From: Asterella californica
Taxonomy: Eukaryota; Streptophyta; Marchantiopsida; Marchantiales; Aytoniaceae
Direction of reading: 5' to 3'
Assembly: GCA_036924285.1 (NCBI GenBank)
Contig: JAYKYS010000014.1
Location: 4,836,001-4,900,000, forward strand
DNA length: 64,000 bases
Below are positions 43,762 through 53,955 of this stretch, in pieces (the stretch's first letter is position 1; every line of letters starts with the position of its first letter). Under the pieces are notes generated by a model. It did no database searches. It was given only the letters and a program-made list of their open reading frames with translations, and had not been told where the DNA came from. The position numbers and the translations under genes were made by a program.

Positions 43762-46700
43762 AATTTTCACTCCGTCCTCGGAGTGAAGTATCACGTTGAT
43801 GAAACTTCTTCAGCTTGTCGTGGTTCACTCGGTCGAAGAACGTACCACTCCTTTCTTGAAGATCATAGGTGTCATTACTCCACACTTTGGAGATGATGAA
43901 AGGCTCAAAATATCGACGTAAGAACTTCTTTTGAACTCGCTTGTGCCTAATAGCATCCCATAACATCACCCACTCACCCTTTTGAAATGGCTGTAACTTC
44001 GTTTTGTTCTTCGCCAAGCGCTTGTCATAGCTCTTCTTCTGTTGCAGCTGGGCCATCTCAATGCGTTGAGCTGCGTCGTCTCTATTCTCCTCCAGCTCCA
44101 ACAAGATTTCTCCCCGCTCTTTCTCAGCTATTGGACCACCCTTTCTCTTCAATCCAGCTTGCAAGGTCTGAAAGGTGGTTAGGTCGAACTGGATTGGTAA
44201 TCTGGATTCCAACCCATGCACCATCTTGAAAGGTGAATATCCCGTAGACGTCTTCACTGTTGTTCGATACTCCCATAGAACCGCATGAAGACGCTTGTCC
44301 CAGTTGTGTTTGGCCCCTTCCATGTCAGCATCCTTTGCTAACATCTGACACAAGGTAAAGTTTGTCCTCTCTACCAAACCGTTTGAACTAGGTTTATATG
44401 AAGTAGTAACCCTCTGAGAAATGGAGAAGTGGGTGCACATAGCAGTAGTCATACCACTCACAAATTCTCGACCCCTATCAGAAACTAACTCCAAAGGACA
44501 TCCAAACCTAGTTATGATCCGTTCGTACAGAAATCTACCCACCTCAACTTCTCCAATAGTTACAAGAGGTCTAGCTTCTACCCACTTCGTAAGATAATCT
44601 GTGGCTACAACAATATACTTATTGTTGCGAGGGGTGCGATTCAAAGGCCCCACAAAATCTATTCCCCACTTCTCGAAAGGTCCAAGAACCGGAATAGATC
44701 TAAGAGGAGTGGAAACACTAGATTTGATAGCGAAAGCTTGACAAACATCACAGGTTTTACAATACGTCAAGCAATCTCTAAACATCCCCCTCCAGTGATA
44801 TCCCGCGTCGAGTATCTTATGAGCCGTCAACTTGCCTGCGAAATGTCCTCCACATACTGGACCGTCATGGAATTCTTCCATGAGTCGTAGAGACTCCTCC
44901 TTGCTCGCAACTCTTCTCAGGACCCCATCAACTCCTTCACGGAATAACACACCTTCCACCACCGAGTAAGGTTGACTTCGTTTCACCAATGCCTTCTTCT
45001 CTCTGGTCCGCATCCCATCTGGATAGACACCTTCCGTAACAAAATCCCAAATTTCTTGATATTCTATTGGGATAATAGAGTTGCTCAAGACCATCAAATC
45101 TTCGTCAGGAAAGGTGTCATCCACCGGCTCCTCTCCATCGCCATCGTAAGCTCTAGATAACAAATCTGCATTCGCGTGTTTCTTCCCTGGTCGATCACAG
45201 ATCTTATAGTCGTACTCTGACAATAAGAGCTTCCACCTTGCTAATCGTCCTTCGACCATCGGTTTATTGAAGATGTACTTCAATGCCTTATGATCTGTAA
45301 CGATAGTGAACTTGCCCCCTATGAGATAATGTCGAAATTTTCTCAGAGCATAAATCACTGCTAATCCTTCTCTCTCTGTCACAGAATAATTTCTCTCTGC
45401 CTTGACCATTTGCCGACTAGCATATGCAATAGGATGATCTCTACCTTCAACATCATACTGACTTAGAGTACATCCTACTGCTATATTTGAAGCATCCGTA
45501 TATAGAATAAACTGTTTATTCCAATCGGGCTTAACCAAGATCGGAGCTGAAGTAAGAGCTTTCTTCAGTTCCTCAAAGGCGGCTAGAGCTTCTTCATCTC
45601 CTAAAATCAACACGTAATCTACTCCCTTCTTCAGATATACAGTCAAAGCATACGCTTTATGTGAGAACGAGAGTATAAACCTTCGATAATACCCCACCAT
45701 ACCTAAAAACTGTCGTAGCTTAGTGAGAGTACTAGGAAAAGGGAGCTCTAAGATCTTTTGCACCTTCTCTGGATCAACGGCAATGCCTTCCTTGGATATG
45801 ATATGACCCAAGAGTAACCCTTCCTCACACCCAAAAATACATTTCTCCGGATTGAGAGATGCATTTGCTACATCTAAATATTCTAAGACCTTCACAAGGT
45901 GCTCAAAATGCTTCTCTTTACTCCCGTAAACACAAAAGTCATCTATAAAATCTCTCACAAACTTTCCTAAGAAAGGTTCGAACACTTTGTTCATAAACCT
46001 TTGAAACGTCGCAGGAGCATTACACAGACCAAATGGCATGACTCGAAATGCAAACGTACCCCACGGAGTAGTGAAAGTGGTCAGGTGTTGATGTTCTGGT
46101 GCAATTTTGATCTGGTTATATCCGCTATAACCATCTCCAAAGCTGTACCATTCGTTTCCCGCCACTTCTTCCAAGATCTCGTCGATGAAAGGTAGAGGAT
46201 AATAATCCTTCTTTGTGACCGCATTGAGCTTCTTGTAATCAACACACACCCGCAATTTGCCATTTTTCTTCTTTACGATCACAATGGGTGATACCCATTC
46301 AGAATGCTCCACCTCGTAAATGAACCCAGCAGTGTGTAGCTTCTCGATCTCTTCTTTCACCAGATCCGCAATTGGAGGACTCACTCTTCGTTGCTTCTGT
46401 CGCACCGGTTTGACTTCCTTCTCTAACTCGATACGGTGTTGCTCCAGTGTGACCTCCCTCAGATCCTTGTAACTAAATGCAAATACATGAATGTATTTGC
46501 GAAAGATCTCTTCGAAACAACTCTTCTCCTCTTTAGTAACCTTCGATCCATAACGTAAGGTGGCAATTCTTCTCTCCACCTCCTCGGGAGTCAACGGTTC
46601 TTTGTCTCTATCTCTTTGCACTTCCGGAGAAGGGAAAAGATCCACTACGTTCACACCCACATTTCGTTCTTCTCTCTCCTCTTCTGACGATGTATTTTCA

Positions 46701-46807
46701 GATTCTGAATCTGAAGAATTGGTACCTACATCAGAAGTAGTATCGACAACTTCTGACTCCCAGTAGTCCGATGTGGGTCGATCCGATTCCGACGTCCCAA
46801 CTTGATC
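43760..46807 (-). CDS. pol: Element D Pol: RT, RNase H, integrase
   Basis: The frame is open from directly after the gag-protease UGA (46808-46810) to 43760, about 1,016 codons, in the same frame as gag. A GTG at 46660 is not a convincing start. RT: VKKKNGKLRVCVDYKKLN, GDGYSGYNQI, MPFGLCNAPATFQRFM, active site FIDDFCVYGS. RNase H: LYTDASNIAVGCTLSQYD, VTEREGLAVIYALRKFRHYL, VTDHKALKYIF, HANADLLSRA. Integrase: HFAGKLTAHKIL..CKTCDVCQ, then DDE residues in WGIDFVGPL, LVSDRGREFV and SNGLVERTN. The C-terminus ends without a chromodomain. An acidic Ser/Glu linker lies just after the UGA. It would copy and integrate the element. Confidence 0.92.
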   Translation of the reverse strand, partial: DQVGTSESDRPTSDYWESEVVDTTSDVGTNSSDSESENTSSEEEREERNVGVNVVDLFPSPEVQRDRDKEPLTPEEVERRIATLRYGSKVTKEEKSCFEEIFRKYIHVFAFSYKDLREVTLEQHRIELEKEVKPVRQKQRRVSPPIADLVKEEIEKLHTAGFIYEVEHSEWVSPIVIVKKKNGKLRVCVDYKKLNAVTKKDYYPLPFIDEILEEVAGNEWYSFGDGYSGYNQIKIAPEHQHLTTFTTPWGTFAFRVMPFGLCNAPATFQRFMNKVFEPFLGKFVRDFIDDFCVYGSKEKHFEHLVKVLEYLDVANASLNPEKCIFGCEEGLLLGHIISKEGIAVDPEKVQKILELPFPSTLTKLRQFLGMVGYYRRFILSFSHKAYALTVYLKKGVDYVLILGDEEALAAFEELKKALTSAPILVKPDWNKQFILYTDASNIAVGCTLSQYDVEGRDHPIAYASRQMVKAERNYSVTEREGLAVIYALRKFRHYLIGGKFTIVTDHKALKYIFNKPMVEGRLARWKLLLSEYDYKICDRPGKKHANADLLSRAYDGDGEEPVDDTFPDEDLMVLSNSIIPIEYQEIWDFVTEGVYPDGMRTREKKALVKRSQPYSVVEGVLFREGVDGVLRRVASKEESLRLMEEFHDGPVCGGHFAGKLTAHKILDAGYHWRGMFRDCLTYCKTCDVCQAFAIKSSVSTPLRSIPVLGPFEKWGIDFVGPLNRTPRNNKYIVVATDYLTKWVEARPLVTIGEVEVGRFLYERIITRFGCPLELVSDRGREFVSGMTTAMCTHFSISQRVTTSYKPSSNGLVERTNFTLCQMLAKDADMEGAKHNWDKRLHAVLWEYRTTVKTSTGYSPFKMVHGLESRLPIQFDLTTFQTLQAGLKRKGGPIAEKERGEILLELEENRDDAAQRIEMAQLQQKKSYDKRLAKNKTKLQPFQKGEWVMLWDAIRHKRVQKKFLRRYFEPFIISKVWSNDTYDLQERSGTFFDRVNHDKLKKFHQRDTSLRGRSEN

Positions 46808-48586
46808 TCAGAGCAATGGAACTTTGATCCGATGGTGATTCGGTCCGATGCGTAAATAACCTTTGTGCCAGTTATCCGTTGCGTGTACTGCTCGAAGCCA
46901 AGGTCTTCCGAGTAACATTTCATAACTTGACTCTTTCAAGATTTGAAATGTCATGTTTACTTGCACTCCCATTACTGACACACAAACTCTCTCCAGCACT
47001 CCCAATGGTCTAACTCGCTGTCTGTTAGCCATACCCACCGTGATACTAGAAGGACGAGTTGGTACTAGATCCAACTTCCTCATTAGTCGTTCTGAGATGG
47101 CATTTACTGCCGATCCTCCATCGACAAGAACATCTGAGACATCTCTCCCATTGATACGAGCCTCTACCTTTGATGCCTTGTTGCACACCTCTCCTTCACT
47201 AGCATCTAAAGCACTCACACCGACAGTAGAAGGATTTACCTTCTTCTTTCGACCTCGTCGGGAGCTTAGACCGCTACGAAGTTCTTTCCTCACCGAAGGA
47301 TTCAGAGCAATCAACTGTCCCACAGTAATGTTTGCTCGTTGCTTACCCACGTCTTCCACCACATTGTATTTTGATTGCTCCATCGAAATTGTGAAATCAG
47401 TATTTCCCAATTTCTTCCGCCGTTCTTTGGTTTTTGAAGAAGATTTGCTACTCCGAGTATTTTGACTTGGAGAATCTTCCATCACGACTGGTTCTCTATC
47501 GTCGAAATGCGTCCTCATTCTCTTCCTCTCTTGAGCCAACAGCTCTACAGATTGAAAACCTTCTCGTACATCTCGTGGTTCCAAGATGTCAATGCATGCT
47601 ACACCCTTGTCCTTGCTTTGTGAAGTTGAAGCTCCATCCGCCGTTCCACCATTACGACTTGGACAATTACGTTGGAAATGTGATCCTCCACACGTAAAAC
47701 ATCCTTGGTTCGTGTAGTTACTTGGTGATCCTTGCGGTGGTCCACCTCTAGACTGATAGTTCCCATAACCTCGTGAGCCTCCTCCAACATTTGGACTGCG
47801 GTGTTGCAACAAATTCACCATATTGATCTTCAAATCTGCCAGAGACTCTGTCAAACTTTTCAACTCATCACGAAAGTCGGGAGTAACAGATCTAGATGGT
47901 ACAGTGACTGTAACCGCACTAGTAGGAGCTACCGGAGTCAGATTCTGAAATCGAACAGTCGGAACACTCGCAGGCGTCAGAGTTGGCATGATCGGCCCTT
48001 GCACATCTCCACATGCTGCCCCGACAGTCATTGGTTGCAAGTCGTCTCCATCCAGACTCTCTTCCATCCTGGTTGCGATCTTCACTGCATCAGCCTTCGA
48101 AGTTGGTCTCTCATACCGCACTTGTGTTCGAATCTCCGGCCTCAATCCTCCGATAAAATTCTTTGTGAGCATTGCTCCAATGCCCACCATCGTTGGTTCT
48201 ACTACATCTCCACTCTTTCGTAAAACCACCCGAAACTTTTGTTCTAATTTCTCCACCCTCTCGGCGTAAGTCCTTACTTTCTCTTTCTCTCCTTGTTTGA
48301 GGTAAGTTACCTCTACCATTAACTTCTCGTAACTTTCATCGGGAAGAAAAGTTTCAATTAAGGCCTCCGTCAATACTTCCCAAGTATCAACTGGAGTCCC
48401 CACTACGCTTCTCTTCTTCCTATCCTCATACCATGTCAATGCAGAATTCTCAAGAAATTCAGGTATCAACCCTACCCACTCGCTCTTCTTTCGATCTCCA
48501 TTGCCAATGCATGCTCTTTTGAAGTCCCTCACAAATCCTTCCACGTCTTCTCCATCCTTTCCGTAAAACACCGGGAGTTTCCCCAT
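46808..48586 (-). CDS. gag: Element D Gag-protease
   Basis: 592 codons from ATG 48586 (MGKLPVFYGKDGEDVEGFV). Residues 1-140 resemble the retrotrans_gag fold (GLIPEFLENSALTWYEDRKK, WEVLTEALIETFLPDESY, RVEKLEQKF). A compact knuckle CFTCGGSHFQRNC has CX2CX3HX4C spacing, one residue short of the usual. The protease has VLVDGGSAVNAIS, a DGG where DTG/DSG is usual, and YEMLLGRPWLRAV. It ends at a UGA (46808-46810) with pol continuing in the same frame. It forms the particle and would process the polyprotein. Confidence 0.92.
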   Translation of the reverse strand: MGKLPVFYGKDGEDVEGFVRDFKRACIGNGDRKKSEWVGLIPEFLENSALTWYEDRKKRSVVGTPVDTWEVLTEALIETFLPDESYEKLMVEVTYLKQGEKEKVRTYAERVEKLEQKFRVVLRKSGDVVEPTMVGIGAMLTKNFIGGLRPEIRTQVRYERPTSKADAVKIATRMEESLDGDDLQPMTVGAACGDVQGPIMPTLTPASVPTVRFQNLTPVAPTSAVTVTVPSRSVTPDFRDELKSLTESLADLKINMVNLLQHRSPNVGGGSRGYGNYQSRGGPPQGSPSNYTNQGCFTCGGSHFQRNCPSRNGGTADGASTSQSKDKGVACIDILEPRDVREGFQSVELLAQERKRMRTHFDDREPVVMEDSPSQNTRSSKSSSKTKERRKKLGNTDFTISMEQSKYNVVEDVGKQRANITVGQLIALNPSVRKELRSGLSSRRGRKKKVNPSTVGVSALDASEGEVCNKASKVEARINGRDVSDVLVDGGSAVNAISERLMRKLDLVPTRPSSITVGMANRQRVRPLGVLERVCVSVMGVQVNMTFQILKESSYEMLLGRPWLRAVHATDNWHKGYLRIGPNHHRIKVPLL

Positions 48587-48721
48587 TCTTCTCTTCTTTT
48601 CTTCTTCTTACTCAAGGAACTGCTTGCGGATGTGAAGATCGCACTTCACCGCAATCCACAATTTCCCCGTTGAGCTCTCTCCTCTCCAAAGGTTCGAATA
48701 AGTTTGACCCTCATGGTCATC

Positions 48722-49186
48722 TTATCTCTCGTGTGACAGACTATCTCCATCCTCGCTAGAGGTCTTCACTCGTTCCGTTTCTACACTCAACCTTCTCTCG
48801 AGACCTTCGGCTACAGTTTCTAGCAAAGCAACCACTGTGCTACACTCGTGCTCAACTGGAATCCCGTCCACTCCACATCTAGGACAAAAGGTTGTAGGGT
48901 CAATGACGCCTTGTCTAGGGGAAGAAGGACCTATGTGTAAGCTTAAGTCGACCAACCCTCTTCGCTCACGCAAAAGTCTATTCTTCGTAGGACACTTGCT
49001 CACTTTATGTCCTTCTTCTCCACACAAAAAGCACCTCGAGTTCTTCTCCTGGTTCTTACGACTACTCTCTGCTTCTTCCTCAAATTCTAGTCGAAATTCT
49101 CCTTTCGCCAGATCAGCGGTAACTATCACCGCATAGCCTTGAGGGATCTTGCTCAACCTCAATTTCCACTCTTGCTGTCCTTCCAT
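48722..49186 (-). CDS. Element D small zinc-knuckle protein
   Basis: 154 codons from ATG 49186 (MEGQQEWKLRLSKIPQGYAV), upstream of gag with 135 bases between. It contains a canonical CX2CX4HX4C knuckle (CFLCGEEGHKVSKC, about residues 52-65) and a second Cys/His cluster (CPRCGVDGIPVEHEC, about residues 101-115), followed by a probably helical tail. An extra nucleic-acid-binding ORF ahead of gag is not standard for Ty3/gypsy elements. It may be a gag remnant, a separate nucleocapsid-like protein, or a captured fragment. Coding status rests on the intact frame and the knuckle. Bases 49187-49756 are the leader, with no feature seen. Confidence 0.7.
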   Translation of the reverse strand: MEGQQEWKLRLSKIPQGYAVIVTADLAKGEFRLEFEEEAESSRKNQEKNSRCFLCGEEGHKVSKCPTKNRLLRERRGLVDLSLHIGPSSPRQGVIDPTTFCPRCGVDGIPVEHECSTVVALLETVAEGLERRLSVETERVKTSSEDGDSLSHER

Positions 49187-49756
49187 GACGATGATCCGTC
49201 ATACATCTCTCTCGCTCTATAGTTTGTTTGACACTTTTGATCACTCGACTATCTTCTCGCTTAGCAATCTCTCACATTACTAACTAGAAGCTTAACTTGT
49301 CAACCATGAGCCTCAGAGATCGAACATAACCCTCTCAAGAATTCTGAAATTCTTTCACTCTTTTACTTCAGCAAGCGATATAACAGATTTGACCCCCCTT
49401 CGCTTCGAATGCCATAACTCCAGTTCTACTCGACCAATTCACGCATGATTTGGGTGCCTAGATAGCTTATCTTGCAAGCTATCAGCATGGAAGATTTCAA
49501 GGTCTAACTCTAAAAACTGAAAATATGAAAAGGACTGTAAACTCCTTCCCGAGAGCTCACTATTTGATACCGAAAAACCTCCTTAACTTCCGAAAGACAT
49601 AACTCTCTCCTTACAATTGATCTCTCGGAGATATCAAGCTTATTGGAAAGCTTATCTTGCCCTCTATAACATGGTGTATGTACAAAGGTTCTGAACTCAT
49701 GCTCAAAAACAGACATGAACTGTACTAACAACTAAATACAAATCTTTGTATCGAGG

Positions 49757-49773
49757 TCCCGGCAACGGAACCA
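49757..49773 (-). other. Element D primer-binding site
   Basis: The minus strand has TGGTTCCGTTGCCGGGA, three bases after the 5' LTR. It would pair with a tRNA 3' end TCCCGGCAACGGAACCA. I could not name this tRNA with confidence. Confidence 0.75.
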
Positions 49774-49776
49774 AAA

Positions 49777-50575
49777 TGTAAGCCGGCCTGTCTCTCACCC
49801 AGGGGTACCTCAGATGACTAGGATTACTAGTGCACCCTAATTACAAAGATGTAAGTACACCCATGCTCACTTCACTCAACTCTCTGACCCGTATGGTCAC
49901 ATCAGTCCCTCTAATAGCGTTCCTGCACACAAGTTCTAATCCCGCTCTCAACATTACATCGCAAAATACTCAAGGACTCCCAAGGTCTCCAATGCTCACT
50001 TTACTTACAGTCAGGAAAATGAGAGTGTCTTCCACCTTCTCAACTCCTCCTTATATACTCTACAACTTCTTACCGTGGTAACTTTCACTAAGTTACGTTA
50101 CCTCATGGTAAGTGCGCAATCCAAAATAGTAAAACTCTAAAGGCTACTAACACTTTAAGAATAGCACACACATTACTTGTTTTACTTTACAAAAGTAAGA
50201 GATTCTCTTACTTTAGCTTTTGTAAAGTGTTAACTTTCCACGCTATCCAATCGGAAGACGACAACACACTAATACGTCTTTTGAGGAGCATCTTTAGATC
50301 TTTGTGCATGACTTTTCATCATGCATCCAATCAGTGATGGTCAACAAAGTTACATACTTTTGGAAAGCATATTTAGAGCTCCGCACTTGTCCTATAGTGC
50401 CATAGTGGAACCTCTAATAGTTTCCTCAACTTAGTTATAACTATCTCAGCTAGTTATGACTACTTTTGATCACTCTAAATTTAGATCTTCAAACTAGAAT
50501 AACCTTTAAGATAGTCACACCTAATGAAATGTATATAAGCATACACACAAATAATGGGATACTTGTGGTGTGACA
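49777..50575 (-). repeat. Element D 5' LTR
   Basis: 799 bases, matching 42948-43746 at all but about 2 positions. It lies upstream of the primer site and coding region on the minus strand. Confidence 0.94.
50049..50057 (-). promoter_or_regulatory. Possible TATA box in element D 5' LTR
   Basis: The minus strand reads TATATAAGG about 520 bases into the LTR. A TATA motif in this position could drive element transcription, but it was chosen by eye and the transcription start is unknown. Confidence 0.35.
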
Positions 50576-51613
50576 GGTCTTCTCGATACCGTCTTTCCGA
50601 AGCGATTCTCGTCTTCTGGATGAAAAAGGGCAATTAAGATTCCGCAGGCTTCTAGTCCGGATCCTGACTAACAAGCCATCCTTGCTTGTAATAGTTTGGG
50701 GAGGAAGACAACAAACGTGAGTACTGTAGCACCGTCTTCTACTCGAGGATGTCGTCTTCTGTTGCGGGAAGAAGTCTTCTTTCTTCTTCACTTCGCTGCT
50801 CTGACTGCTCTGTCTTCTGTGATCACTTACCCAGAAGACCGTTCGTACGTAGATCCCAAGTGCTCTACTGAACGAGTCAAGCTACACTCCACAACTGTTG
50901 ACATTCACCGCCACTCAAGAAGAACACTTCTCATGCACAATTGGGAGCGAATTCAATACATTCCACCACCCAGAAGACATGAGCAAAGCTGTTGCACTCA
51001 AATCCACAATCTATTCCCCGAGAAGAAGTCACAATGGCATTGGGAAGCTCACTCCCGCTACTTCCTGCGTCTACTCCTCGACACACCAGCCCAGCCAACA
51101 AGACTGCACGAGGATGCCGTTCCTTGTTCCAGGACTGTCCACTACCTCTATCTACATCTTCGAACCACTGCTGGTGCGAGTATGCAGACCCCTCCTGTAT
51201 ATTCCAAGACTATTCGTATGTTTCCAACAACGGGTGTAGTGCGCTAAGACTGTCTCTGCTCTAATGTGTCTCGCCTGCATGCTTGTAGAATCGGTGTGTA
51301 TGTTCAGTTACTACCAAATTCTACAGGACTGGCAGAGCTCTCAGAGAGCTTTTCTCCTACCATGCTATCCTACTTAACCATCTGCCTCGAGAGTCAGGGG
51401 AGACGACCACCAGGGAGAGAGAGAGAGGCGCTGACAAGAGGTTGTCACCTCACATGCATGCGGTCCCTCTTCCCAATTAGCCCTCCACTGTGTTACTCCT
51501 ACGCTACCTATGCTGCCACATGGGGTCCTAACTATTTATACATGGAAAACTGCCACCCTTAAGATAACATGTCTGATCCTACTAAATCTGGAAGTGTCGA
51601 TTGAGTTTGCTAA

Positions 51614-53955
51614 CTACTCTGATTGCTCGGTGGCAATCTCTACATGATCTGCTCCTACCGGAGCTACTACCTCGACTTCTGATGGGCTGGGAAGCCCTGC
51701 ACTTACCTCGGATACCACTGAGGTAGCTTCCCTCTCCTCGCTCTTCGCTGGCCCTGCTATTTCTGCGGCTGCGTCTTCCTCGGCTTCGACTTCGGAAGAC
51801 GGAATGGTCTTCTGGGAAGACGAGTCGAATGGTGCGTCTTCGGTCTTCTGAGGCACAGATGCAGTACTAGGGACCATGGCGATCTCATAGGGGTCCAGAG
51901 AAGTCGCTTCCTCCACGCGGAATACCTGGGAAGACGGCTCGTCTTCCTGTCTTCCAGAAGACATCATGTCTTCCGGGGCGTCTTCTGGAGTCTTCTCGTC
52001 TTCCAACGCTGTCACCACCAAGTGTACAGCGAGATCGAACTCCTCCTTCTCCATTCCGGATCCAGTCGAGGGTGCTGGGGCTTGGGAAGATGCGGTTGCA
52101 GGTGCCGGAAGTGAGGGAAGACCATAAAGTGTCTTCACTCCTTCTATTTGTCTATCCAGGTACTTGAACATGCTATCTCTGCATTCCACCAACCTCGTCT
52201 TGGACCCACTGTCCCATTCCCTAGCTAAGGTAAGTAACTTCTTACCCGCGGTGAAGTTGAACTTCTTCCGAAGCGCTTCTACCGACTGAGCTAGCATCTT
52301 CTGCGCACGAGCCTCCGCTGCTTCCCTCTGTGTCTTCTCTGTTGCAGCTCGCGCTTCTGCGGCTTCTCGCTGCATCTTCCAAGTGGTCTGCTCTTCTGCG
52401 AGGGCAGTGATCTTCTCCCGTACTCGAAGAACTTCCTGATCACGCTGTTGTACTCGCGTCTGCAACTCCTGGTTGCTCTTCCGAAGTTGCATCGACTCCT
52501 TGGCAGAAGCGGCTGCTTCCGTCTTGTACCTGGCTGCAAGCTTCTCCGTAGTGCGGAGACTAGCTTCCAGAGACTCCGTCTTCTGCTGGTTGTCTTCCTG
52601 TCGCAGCAAGGTGCGCAGGCCGAATCCAGGCTGTAGAGGCTTCTCCTGTGCCCTCGCTCTCCTTTCCAGCAACTCCATAGCGGGCTGGATCTCCTTCCGC
52701 AAGTAGGCACTGAACTCCTCCAGTCGTCTTCCTGCGGAAGACAAGTTCATCCCCACCACTCGCTCGAGGGTGTCGACTTCGTCTTCCAGAGACAAGGGAG
52801 CCTCTTCCACCACTACGGCCTTCATCTTCTGCGCACGAGAAGAAGCTACTCTTCTCATCTTCCGGGGTGGAAGACTCCTCGTGGCAGGAGCGGCTCTCCT
52901 CTTTGCGCTTCCTCGCATCGCAGTAGGAGTGCCCATCCATCCTTCGTCTTCTGGAGTCTTCGGAAGACTCCCAAGTGTTACAGAAGCTGTCTTCTGCTCC
53001 GATCGGGTACTCAGCAAGTCTTCCTCCGAGTCCGACTCCGATCCTGAATGGATGAGGGAGATGGGTGTCCTCGGTACACTTCTGTGACCCATCTTCCTCA
53101 CTGACGTGGCGTCTTCCGACCCACTAGACTCGTCTTCCCTCACCAGAAGCGTCTTCTGGTGAGAGCCGGGTCTCAGCTGTGGCATCAGAGTGGGAGGGGG
53201 CGTTGCTGCTGCCTCTCGGTCATCGTCTTCCGAGGTCTCTCCTTCACCTCCTGTCGCTCCGTTGGCCCATACACTGCCAGCTGATCTTCCCTAAGATCCC
53301 CCATGGTTACATACAAGTAGCAGAAGAAGGGCGTCAGATGTCCTCCCGCCGGGGTACCCAAGTATGCTAGCTCCGTCTGTACATAGTTGTGGATGTACGC
53401 GCCCCAGTAGATTGACACTCTGTCATCCCACACTGATTCCAGGAACTCCACGTCCTGATCTCCTAAGTACCTCGTCTTCTGCGCTTTTCCCTTGGGGAAA
53501 AGATGCAGAAACAACTTCGCCAGAAGTCGCTTCTTTGGCTCCCGATAAGACTCTATCTTCCAACTGTTCCTCCCCTGCCTGTCTTCCACGAAAAGGCAGG
53601 TGGTACTCCCAGGCACATGCCATAAACTCACAATCCTAGGCAAGATCTTCTTCTCGTACCAATATCCTCGGTTCTCGGTCTCAGGCCTGTGAAACGCCTT
53701 ACGCCACCAGTCTTCTGTCCAGGAAGATGGTCTTCCCCGAGCAACTCCTGCCTTTGCAGGTACACGGTTACGCGGTGGTAACGCTGCCCACACCTCCTCC
53801 AGAAGCCCTTGATCTGCGAGGTTCCAGTCCCACAGGAAGAAGTCGAGACCCAACTCCTTGAGGAAAGGAGTGGCCTCGGCCAATTCTGTCGCTGGTAACA
53901 CCAAGCCTCGCGGATGCATCGACATACCTAGAAGATCTGCTGCACTAAACCACAA
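51614..53955 (-). pseudogene. LTR-encoded coiled-coil ORF (A2 5' LTR), one frameshift
   Basis: This is the most complete copy at its C-terminus. The N-terminal 256 codons are open from TTG 53955 (first ATG 53925). A single lost base near 53240 (TCTCCTTC where the other LTR has TCTCCTCCTTC-like sequence) shifts the frame. From 53185 the conserved frame is open for 523 codons through the basic patch, the coiled coil (QLRKSNQELQTRVQQRDQEV, REAAEARAATEKTQREAAEA), KKFNFTAGKKLLTLAREW and the acidic tail to the conserved TAG at 51614. Without that indel it would be about 780 codons. Its lesion differs from that of the 3' LTR copy, which implies that the parent ORF was intact when A2 inserted. Function unknown. 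Confidence 0.85.

Larger units (their letters stand above)
42948..50575 (-). mobile_element. Element D: near-intact Ty3/gypsy element
   Basis: D is 7,628 bases with two 799-base LTRs differing at about 2 positions by eye, a primer site (49757-49773), a small knuckle ORF (48722-49186), gag-protease (46808-48586), pol (43760-46807) and a polypurine tract (43747-43761). It sits in the A2 5' LTR. Its gag and pol are unlike those of A, B or F, although its RT active-site region is closer to A than to B. It is young; the only visible obstacle is one UGA between protease and RT. Confidence 0.94.
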
